34,531 nucleotides of DNA, taken from positions 1 to 34,531 of the forward strand of contig RPQV01000004.1 of assembly GCA_003818595.1 (NCBI GenBank), given 5' to 3'. A program made the position numbers and the translations under genes. This DNA comes from Calditrichota bacterium. GTDB taxonomy: Bacteria > Zhuqueibacterota > Zhuqueibacteria > Residuimicrobiales > Krinioviventaceae. Positions 27,475 to 34,531 of the stretch are shown piece after piece (position 1 is the first letter of the stretch; the number at the start of each line of letters is the position of its first letter). The notes under the pieces were generated by a model. It ran no database searches. It was not told the DNA's origin and saw nothing but the letters and a program-made list of their open reading frames with translations.

Positions 27475-28544
27475 CGGGCGTTTTCCAAATTTTTGCTGAA
27501 CCGCGGCATCTCATTGACAAACCGCTTGGGCTCTCTGATCGAACATTCATTCAAAACAAAAGCTGCCAGCAAAGGGAATATAATACTGTACTCTCCCCAT
27601 ATCTGTACCAATTTATCTTCATCAGCTTGTTTATACTTACCCCACGTTACCGCCTCGGCGAAGGTGCAGCTCGATAAGCTGCCTTCGCGCTCAACAGCCG
27701 TGGTGATTTGTAAGCCGCGTTCAGCACCTTCAAAAGTAATGCCCAAAATCTGACTGATGGTTGGCCCGGTCTGTTGAATAAAGTTTTTAGGGCCTCCGCC
27801 GCCTAATTCCACAAAGCCTGTTTGTGGATTCGAAAAAGTGATGGCTGCGGAGGAAAAGATATCCTGTTGTCCCGAAAGAACGATCGGATATCCCTCGCGA
27901 TCCGTACGCGCCAAATTCATTGCAATGGAGTGATTTGATAATGAATCCCAAAATAGGGGTATGCCCGAGCGTGCAGCAGCTGCCACATAACTGTGTTGAG
28001 GCTTGGGGGCTTTCTCGTCAACCCATCGACCAAGATGATAATTGAACTCCCAGCTGGAAAGGCTATTCCGAGAAAGCACATCATGTTTTTCTCTCACAAA
28101 TTGACGAATGAGTTCATCCTGAGCTTCAAGAGTCTCTTTTTCTCTAATCCCAATATCATATATACGCGTATCCCCTAAACGACGTAGCAGATTGTCATCC
28201 GTATGCGGATTAATCGCTTTCACCGGCAAGCCGAAGGCAAAATGCAGGTCATGGTATACCTGCGCTCCAGTTGAGCAGATGACATCGATGAAACCTGCTT
28301 CAATGAGAGAAATGATTTGACCGCCCATCCCACCGGCGACACCGGCGCCTGCTATACCCAGCCAAATGGCGTCGTCCGATTCGATCATTCGCCGGAGCAA
28401 ATGCGCGCCGCGCGCGACAACGCGCGCCTCAAAAGATGTTGCACCCATGAGACTAATCAATTCTGATATCGTCATTCCTTTTGTCAGGGTGACAGGCAGG
28501 ATATCTGGAGCACCTTCAAAATATGAGGTCGTTTTATGAGGCAT
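27471..28544 (-). CDS. deoxyhypusine synthase-like protein (putative homospermidine synthase or related polyamine enzyme)
   Basis: GAGVAGGMGGQIISLIEAGFIDVICSTGAQVYHDLHFAFG, SGQQDIFSSAAITFSNPQTGFVELGGGGPKNFIQQ, EAVTWGKY (catalytic Lys of DHS; codon at 27636-27638). Confidence 0.9.
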   Translation of the reverse strand: MPHKTTSYFEGAPDILPVTLTKGMTISELISLMGATSFEARVVARGAHLLRRMIESDDAIWLGIAGAGVAGGMGGQIISLIEAGFIDVICSTGAQVYHDLHFAFGLPVKAINPHTDDNLLRRLGDTRIYDIGIREKETLEAQDELIRQFVREKHDVLSRNSLSSWEFNYHLGRWVDEKAPKPQHSYVAAAARSGIPLFWDSLSNHSIAMNLARTDREGYPIVLSGQQDIFSSAAITFSNPQTGFVELGGGGPKNFIQQTGPTISQILGITFEGAERGLQITTAVEREGSLSSCTFAEAVTWGKYKQADEDKLVQIWGEYSIIFPLLAAFVLNECSIREPKRFVNEMPRFSKNLENAR

Positions 28545-28559
28545 GAAATAATCCTTTAA

Positions 28560-29117
28560 TCAATCGAGAAGCATAACGGCCATGGCGACGACTGTCGTGT
28601 ACAAGCCGTCTTTATGGCCTCGCGCAGTTTGGGCAATACTTCGACTCACGAATTGATTCTTATGATCAACCTTATACAGCTTTTTTCGCTCATCCCAAGC
28701 CTGTTCCGGATCGAGGTCAATACCCAATGTAGAAGCGAGCATTGTAGCGGCAAGGTCCTCGGCAAAATCAGCTGCTTTTTGCTGAGTATGGCCGAAGGCG
28801 TGATGTTCGCTGATGTAGCCGTATTGTTCTTTATCTTTTGGTTGCGCCAGACCGATAGCGGCAGATAAAATCCTGCCCGGTTCATTGGTACACATACGCG
28901 CCATCACAACAAAGGTTATTTGACCCGGTTTTAGCAGCTGGACCCCTTCCTCCTTGGAAATAATTTTGCAGCTGGGAGGGAAAATGCTGGATACGGTTAC
29001 CAAGTTGCAGATTTCAGTTCCTGCCGATCTGAGAGCCAATTCAAAGCTTTGTAATTCATTTTTATGATTGCCAACCCCTTTGGTAAAAAACATGCGTTTG
29101 GGCACTTGTTTATTCAA
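28560..29117 (-). CDS. pyruvoyl-dependent arginine decarboxylase
   Basis: [85 protein letters not shown] self-processing region; [26 protein letters not shown]. Confidence 0.95.
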   Translation of the reverse strand: MNKQVPKRMFFTKGVGNHKNELQSFELALRSAGTEICNLVTVSSIFPPSCKIISKEEGVQLLKPGQITFVVMARMCTNEPGRILSAAIGLAQPKDKEQYGYISEHHAFGHTQQKAADFAEDLAATMLASTLGIDLDPEQAWDERKKLYKVDHKNQFVSRSIAQTARGHKDGLYTTVVAMAVMLLD

Positions 29118-29217
29118 CTCACAAATCCTCCTGACATTTAAAAACCGTTAATTTTTATGGAACTCAATGTATTAAAAAGTTAAAAAATACACAAAGTATT
29201 ATTTAGAATTTCATTTA

Positions 29218-29757
29218 TCAAGGAATTGAAAACCGTCGGTGAAGCAGTTCAACAAACAGCAAAGCCGCTATGCCGCCGATCAATGCAGTAGCAAATTGCG
29301 GCGCCGCCATCATCAAGATCAAAGCTTTTGGAAGCTGGGCAGAGATCAGGAGCGGAACAATGAAACGAGCAGCAGCATAAAGTATCGTCATCTTGAGCAG
29401 ACTCGCTATCAACAATCCCAGCCAGGCTGTAAACGTAAAGAGAGATTCGACCTGCCGGCCTTTGCCGGAAAAACGTCGAAATACGGTAAACGCTAAAACA
29501 AAGCCCGCATTAGCCAACACAATGAAGGGGATCATGGGGGCGAGTGGCGGCGGCAGTTGACCGCGAAGAGCCGCCAGAATGGGTGTGAACAAACCCAAAA
29601 TGACCCCCGCCCCTGGATTGATGATCAATGAGGTGATGATCAGCATCATGTTAATTAACGGACCTGTAAAAGGTTGAGGCAAGCCCATCATTTCGATGGA
29701 AAGTGTCAACGCAGTCAAAAAAACAAAACGTGTCAAGGATCGAGTGGATGGTTTCAT
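29218..29757 (-). CDS. ECF transporter S component-like membrane protein
   Basis: About 5-6 hydrophobic segments: FVFLTALTLSIEMMGLPQPFTGPLINMMLIITSLIINPGAGVILGLFTPILAALRGQLPPPLAPMIPFIVLANAGFVLAFTVF..., a pattern I associate with ECF S components. Confidence 0.72.
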   Translation of the reverse strand: MKPSTRSLTRFVFLTALTLSIEMMGLPQPFTGPLINMMLIITSLIINPGAGVILGLFTPILAALRGQLPPPLAPMIPFIVLANAGFVLAFTVFRRFSGKGRQVESLFTFTAWLGLLIASLLKMTILYAAARFIVPLLISAQLPKALILMMAAPQFATALIGGIAALLFVELLHRRFSIP

Positions 29758-29822
29758 TCAATTTCCTAAAAAAATGATGCGAATATTAACGCAAAAAAAA
29801 TTAAAATCAAATGAATTTTATC

Positions 29823-29850
29823 TTGATGAAATTGGTTTATTGAATATATT
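29823..29850 (+). promoter_or_regulatory. candidate sigma70 promoter upstream of the protease-HK-RR operon
   Basis: TTGATG (29823-29828), 16-nt spacer, TATATT (29845-29850). Predicted start near 29857 agrees with translation from 29887 rather than 29854. Confidence 0.5.
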
Positions 29851-29886
29851 ACAATGAATTTTGACAAATTAAGTTGGGAGGTCAGT

Positions 29887-30897
29887 ATGGCTGACATGGA
29901 ATTTATTTCTCAGATGCGTGTAAAAACGCAAAAATCGCTTTTAAAAAAAGCAAATGTTATCGGGGTAGGGATTGGATTCAAAGAAACTGAAGGAAAAATG
30001 ACTACTGATTTATCTCTGAAGGTGCTGGTTGTCGAGAAACTCCCCATATCTGCTTTGGCTGCGCAGGATTTAGTGCCCAAGGAGCTGAACGGCGTCAAAA
30101 CAGACGTGACATATGTCGGAAGAATCCACGCCCTGCAAAGTCCGACCGCAAGACATCGACCCGCATTTCCCGGTATCAGCATCGGACATTATGCAATCAC
30201 TGCAGGAACATTTGGAGTCGTGGTTCGCGATCGACAAACCAACGAACGACTTATCCTGTCCAATAATCACGTCCTCGCAAACGGTAACAATGCCTCACCT
30301 GGCGATTCTATCATCCAGCCCGGAGCTGCTGACGGCGGTCGCACACCTCGGGACAGAATTGCGGATCTGTCCCGATTTGTGAAAATACAGTTTAAAGGAG
30401 ACGGTGGTGGAAATGGCGGATCGAGTTGCCCTTTCGCTCGATTTACTGCTTCGTTTCTGAATGTCATTGCCTCACTATTCCGCTCAAAAAGCCGCATGAC
30501 TGTAGTACAGGCTGACGGTCTCAATCTTGTCGATGCCGCCGTTGCCAAGCCGATCAGTGAGGATATTATCACCGAAGAGATATTAAAAATAGGACAGGTC
30601 AGCGGGAGCGCGGAAGCAAAAATCGGCATGAAGGTGCGCAAAAGCGGGCGGACAACAGGTTATACAGAGGGCGAAATTACCGTCTTGGACACCACCATTG
30701 AAGTGGGCTATGGCGGTCAAGTTGCCATGTTCGAACATCAAATATTGGCAAGCGGAATGTCTGAACCTGGTGACTCGGGTTCCTTGATCGTAGATCAACA
30801 AAATCACGCAGTCGGGCTGCTGTTCGCCGGATCTGCAAATGTGACCGTTTTGAATCCAATAGCAGCTGTGCTCACAGCGCTGAACATCACACTCTAG
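29887..30897 (+). CDS. trypsin-like serine peptidase domain protein, no signal peptide
   Basis: Candidate triad contexts NNHVLANG (His), LVDAAVAKP (Asp), GDSGSLIVD (Ser); N-terminus MADMEFISQMRVKTQKSLLKKANVIGVGIGFKE lacks an export signal. GGGAGG upstream of ATG 29887. Confidence 0.82.
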   Translation: MADMEFISQMRVKTQKSLLKKANVIGVGIGFKETEGKMTTDLSLKVLVVEKLPISALAAQDLVPKELNGVKTDVTYVGRIHALQSPTARHRPAFPGISIGHYAITAGTFGVVVRDRQTNERLILSNNHVLANGNNASPGDSIIQPGAADGGRTPRDRIADLSRFVKIQFKGDGGGNGGSSCPFARFTASFLNVIASLFRSKSRMTVVQADGLNLVDAAVAKPISEDIITEEILKIGQVSGSAEAKIGMKVRKSGRTTGYTEGEITVLDTTIEVGYGGQVAMFEHQILASGMSEPGDSGSLIVDQQNHAVGLLFAGSANVTVLNPIAAVLTALNITL

Positions 30898-30905
30898 TAA
30901 TCATT

Positions 30906-33080
30906 ATGTCGCTCTTTGATTTACTGACTGTCGTCGGTTTTGGTTTTGGTACAGCTCTTACCATTATATTATTTTCTCTTTCGATGCAAAGGATGCCGAA
31001 GCGTCCCGTTGATATTGCTTTCGGCATCCTCTTTCTCGCTTTTATCTTCTGGTTCGGCAGCAACTTTATTGCGGTATTGGTCAATTTCCTGATGGGGTCG
31101 GTCGCCCGACCTGAGATCAATGTTCTGCTGCTTCTCGCGTATTTAGGACTTTGCATTACTCCGTCTTCTCTGCTGCACATCCAGATTGCCAGTCTGCTGA
31201 ACTCAGGCCAACTGGAGAGCCGCCTCAGCAAGCGTCACATTTTAATTTTATCATCACTTTACATTCCTGCAGTCATTTTTATCATATTATACGCTTCTCA
31301 ATTTTTCTCCCTGACCAACGCAACCCCGGGTAAAAGTCATCTCATCAGCACGCCTTTTATCATTTGGATGCTTATCAGTATGACCGCATCAGCAGCTTTT
31401 TCCGAAAAGTTGATAAAAATATTGGAACACGTAGCTGACCGAAGATTTTATCGGGACATGACCTATGTCCTGTCATTCATTGGACTGGGCGTTGTTTTTA
31501 TCTATATCTTTTCATTCCATCGCCTTCCATATATCGGCCCCTATCTCGATCTAATCATGCTGCTTTCTCCAGCCTTGCCAATGGGAGTGTTACTCTATTA
31601 TGTCTATCGCTACAATTTTTATCGGCTGATCGTCAAACCCAGTCTGGTCTATTCCATCTTATATGGACTCTTCATGGCCGTCTACTTGCTGGGAATTCGC
31701 CGGGTGGGAGAATATCTGCGACAATTCCCCGAGATCAATGCTGATCTCATTGAAGGACTTTTGCTCATCGCTCTGGTTTTTGCATTTCAACCCTTCCGCT
31801 CCGCTTTTCATAGACAACTCGACAAATTATTTTTCAAGGATCGTTATTATTATCAACAGTTCCTGCGTGAATTGTCTGACAGCATTAGCAGTATTGTCGA
31901 CCTTGAAGAATTGATGCAGGCGATCCGAAAATCATTGATCCAAACACTGCAAGTGAGAGAATGCATCATCGTCATTTTTACCGTCGATAATGATCAGGCA
32001 GAAATAATCAAATCAACTGGCCACGGTCACGTCAGCGATCTTCAATTGCTCATCAACGCGGTCCAGGCGACAGCTCACTTTAGATTGCGTCGTCAAATCC
32101 ATGATCATCGAGTTATGGCCGCACTACGCATCAATCAATTGACCTTGGCAGTACCGATCAACTATCAGGAACAATTGCATGGCCTGATTTGCCTGGAACA
32201 AAAAGAGAGCGGAAATGTCTTTTCCGATGAGGAATTGGATGTACTTCAGACTTTTTCAAATCAAATTGGACTCGCTTTTGAAAATGCGCGATTGGTGCAG
32301 GAGCGTTTGGAACTCATCGGTCGAATTTATCAGAGCGAAAAACTCTACTCTCTCGGACAATTGGCAACCACCCTTTCTCATGAAATCAAAAATCCTTTGT
32401 CATCGATTAAAACGATCATTCAAGTGCTCCATGAAAAAGCAGAAGGAGAAGAAAAGACCGATCTTTCGCTCGTTCTTGATGAAATTCTCCGCCTGCAGGC
32501 CATTACAGGAAAACTGCTCAGCTTCGCACGGCCGGCTGGCACAAACATAGAAAGACTTTACGTGCAAAAGATCATCCAGGATGTTGCCGCCTTGCTGCAG
32601 CATCAGGCAAAGCAGGCCAAAATCAGCCTACAGCTTTTTCTGGATTCAGTTCCCCCGATCGAGGCAAAACCTCAGGCGATTCGGGAAATAGTTTATAATC
32701 TCATGTTAAACGCCATTCAGAGTATCCCATCCCAAGGGGAAGTAGATGTCTTTTTGAAAATTGTTTATTTAAACATGGAACCCAGGTTTCAATTATTCAA
32801 GAAGCACCCTCTGCCCTCGTCCATACTCAAATTAGAAGTCAAAGATACCGGATCGGGAATTGCTCCTGAAATGATTGGTAAAATTTTTGATCCTTTTTAC
32901 ACCTTAAAAACCAAGGGTACTGGGCTGGGCTTGACAATTGTCAAAAGAAATGTCGAAGAGTTGGGAGCAAGCATTGAGGTCGAGAGTACCTTGGGCAAAG
33001 GTTCAACGTTTACTGTTAATATTCCATTGAATAATGATCAACAGGATTCTTATGCAAAAATGCAAAATCCTCATCGTTGA
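30906..33080 (+). CDS. membrane sensor histidine kinase (multi-TM N-terminus, GAF-like, HisKA, HATPase), PrsK-like architecture
   Basis: Multiple N-terminal hydrophobic helices; GAF-like middle (LINAVQATAHF...LAVPINYQEQLHGLICLEQ...FSNQIGLAFENARL); H box LATTLSHEIKNPLSSIKTI; N box NLMLNAIQSIP; G boxes DTGSGIAP, TKGTGLGLTIV. Confidence 0.93.
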   Translation: MSLFDLLTVVGFGFGTALTIILFSLSMQRMPKRPVDIAFGILFLAFIFWFGSNFIAVLVNFLMGSVARPEINVLLLLAYLGLCITPSSLLHIQIASLLNSGQLESRLSKRHILILSSLYIPAVIFIILYASQFFSLTNATPGKSHLISTPFIIWMLISMTASAAFSEKLIKILEHVADRRFYRDMTYVLSFIGLGVVFIYIFSFHRLPYIGPYLDLIMLLSPALPMGVLLYYVYRYNFYRLIVKPSLVYSILYGLFMAVYLLGIRRVGEYLRQFPEINADLIEGLLLIALVFAFQPFRSAFHRQLDKLFFKDRYYYQQFLRELSDSISSIVDLEELMQAIRKSLIQTLQVRECIIVIFTVDNDQAEIIKSTGHGHVSDLQLLINAVQATAHFRLRRQIHDHRVMAALRINQLTLAVPINYQEQLHGLICLEQKESGNVFSDEELDVLQTFSNQIGLAFENARLVQERLELIGRIYQSEKLYSLGQLATTLSHEIKNPLSSIKTIIQVLHEKAEGEEKTDLSLVLDEILRLQAITGKLLSFARPAGTNIERLYVQKIIQDVAALLQHQAKQAKISLQLFLDSVPPIEAKPQAIREIVYNLMLNAIQSIPSQGEVDVFLKIVYLNMEPRFQLFKKHPLPSSILKLEVKDTGSGIAPEMIGKIFDPFYTLKTKGTGLGLTIVKRNVEELGASIEVESTLGKGSTFTVNIPLNNDQQDSYAKMQNPHR

Positions 33081-34452
33081 CGATGAATCGACAGCGCGTT
33101 ATGGCATGCGCAAGGCATTGAATTCATCAGAGGTGGTGATAGATGAAGCGGAAGATGGTGAAATTGCCTTGGCAAAAATTGCCGAATGGCAGCCGGACAT
33201 TGTCGTTTGCGACATCAACATGCCCAGAGTGAACGGTCTCCAAATGCTGAAAAGTCTGATGGAAAAGCAGGTACTCTCTAAAAAACCGCAGGTCATTGTC
33301 GTCACAGCATATGGGTCTGAAAAAATTGCAGTGGATGCGATGAAAGCCGGCGCCTATGATTATCTGAGCAAGCCGTACGACATTGACGAATTGAGATTAG
33401 TCGTCAAAAAAGCATTGGATAATCTGCGTCTGCAACAGGAAAATTTGAGATTAAAACAGCAAGTTAGTGGGCAAGTTGGACTCCTCGGCGAGAGCCAATT
33501 GATACAGCAGATCAATCGGTTGATAGAAAAGGTTGCTCCCACGGATGTGACCCTCTTAATCACCGGAGAAAGCGGTACCGGAAAAGAACTGGCAGCTTAC
33601 ACCATTCATTCACTCAGCAGAAGGTGCGACGGCCCTTATATTACCATGAACTGCGCTGCCATACCAAAAGATTTGGTTGAAAGTGAGCTGTTCGGGCACG
33701 AAAAAGGCGCTTTTACAGGTGCCGGAGCACAACGACAAGGCAAGTTTGAGTTGGCGCATACAGGAACTCTTTTTTTAGACGAGATCGCCGACATGAGTCT
33801 TGACACCCAAGCCAAGATATTGAGAATTATGGAAGATAAAACCTTCACACGTCTGGGCGGCAAACAGGCGATTAAAACAGATGTTCGCCTCATCAGCGCC
33901 ACCAATAAAGATTTGGCAAAGGAGATTGATCAGGGTAATTTCCGCCAAGACCTATACTATCGCCTCAAAGTCATTGAAATCAATCTGCCGCCGCTGGTAA
34001 AGCGCAAAGAAGATATTCCGCTGCTGGTGAATCACTATCTGCCGCGGATCGCGCAGCAGTACTATAAATCCTGCGAGGGAATTGATTCCGCTGCGCTTCG
34101 TCTGCTCATTGATAACCCATGGCCGGGCAACGTGCGCCAATTGATTCACGTACTCGAACAAGCCGTGGTGTTGGCAGAAGGAGTGAAAATTTTTGTTCAA
34201 GATCTTCCCGATGAATTTCAACAAAAACATCAGGAATCATTTCGCTCGGCGTTATATGACCATTTGGGCATTTTGTCATTCACTGAACTCAAAGAACAGG
34301 TTGTAACAGGTTTTGAACGCGAAGTGATCACAAAGGCACTACAGGAGAGCCACGGCAATATCAGCCAGGCTGCCAGACTCTTGAAAATGAAACGACAGTT
34401 TCTGCAGGCAAAAATCAAAAGCATTCAGCTTAACCTGAACAACCACCGATAG
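33052..34452 (+). CDS. sigma54-dependent NtrC-family response regulator (REC-AAA+-Fis HTH)
   Basis: REC KILIVDDESTARYG...VVCDINMPRVNG...SKPYD; GESGTGKE, ESELFGHEKGAFTGA, GTLFLDEIADMSLDTQAKILR, NPWPGNVRQL; C-terminal HTH HGNISQAARLLKMKRQFLQAKIK. Start overlaps the HK stop. Confidence 0.96.
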   Translation: MQKCKILIVDDESTARYGMRKALNSSEVVIDEAEDGEIALAKIAEWQPDIVVCDINMPRVNGLQMLKSLMEKQVLSKKPQVIVVTAYGSEKIAVDAMKAGAYDYLSKPYDIDELRLVVKKALDNLRLQQENLRLKQQVSGQVGLLGESQLIQQINRLIEKVAPTDVTLLITGESGTGKELAAYTIHSLSRRCDGPYITMNCAAIPKDLVESELFGHEKGAFTGAGAQRQGKFELAHTGTLFLDEIADMSLDTQAKILRIMEDKTFTRLGGKQAIKTDVRLISATNKDLAKEIDQGNFRQDLYYRLKVIEINLPPLVKRKEDIPLLVNHYLPRIAQQYYKSCEGIDSAALRLLIDNPWPGNVRQLIHVLEQAVVLAEGVKIFVQDLPDEFQQKHQESFRSALYDHLGILSFTELKEQVVTGFEREVITKALQESHGNISQAARLLKMKRQFLQAKIKSIQLNLNNHR

Positions 34453-34531
34453 ACTTTGCAGCCTCGCTGCCTACCGCAGGCATTCCAGCAATAAGCCCCT
34501 TAAACAGTTACATTATTCTACGCGATTGAAG

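Noticed and set aside
27471-28544. Literal deoxyhypusine modification of eIF5A
   Set aside because: Context is bacterial (16S, bacterial gene set); no eIF5A gene in the window. A polyamine product is more plausible.
29168-29191. AT-rich inverted repeat TGTATT...AATACA upstream of the arginine decarboxylase
   Set aside because: Short arms in very AT-rich DNA; not distinguishable from background.
1-34531. Sigma54 (-24/-12) promoters as targets of the NtrC-type regulator
   Set aside because: Reading the main intergenic regions for GG-N10-GC with TGGC/TTGC context gave no convincing match; a computed scan would be needed.
1-34531. CRISPR arrays, transposons, prophage, toxin-antitoxin or defence islands
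   Set aside because: No direct-repeat arrays, transposase/integrase motifs or recognised defence genes seen.

Overview
The window is a gene-dense bacterial chromosome segment. It opens with the 5' end of a 16S rRNA gene on the minus strand. Its rRNA promoter (TTGACA-17-TATCTT) and a boxA-like leader motif are both readable. The rest is mostly housekeeping and metabolic genes: sat-cysC, a LiaF-like membrane protein, trxB, an isochorismatase-family hydrolase with greA, a DUF1015 protein, a GMC oxidoreductase/aldehyde dehydrogenase/GT2 operon, a beta-hydroxyacid dehydrogenase, a VWA-like + PA14 lipoprotein, pepD, a DUF4097 protein, a polyprenyl diphosphate synthase, a UDP-glucuronate decarboxylase-like epimerase, a GT9 glycosyltransferase, rsfS-argS, a PfkB kinase, an ECF-type ATPase, a hybrid histidine kinase, a polyamine operon (pyruvoyl arginine decarboxylase, deoxyhypusine-synthase-like protein, agmatinase) preceded by an ECF S-component-like protein, and a cytoplasmic trypsin-like protease/histidine kinase/NtrC-type regulator operon. 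I see no CRISPR array, transposase, phage gene or tRNA. The observations most worth following up are: (1) a promoter-hairpin-U-tract unit in the greA leader that resembles an attenuator or GraL-like sRNA; (2) an ArgS whose HIGH signature reads NIVS while KMSKR is intact; (3) the compact polyamine operon with a DHS-like enzyme and an adjacent S-component; (4) the protease-HK-NtrC operon; (5) an ECF ATPase with a Gln at the switch-His position and no EcfT in the window. All family calls come from reading motifs by eye; no database search was run.
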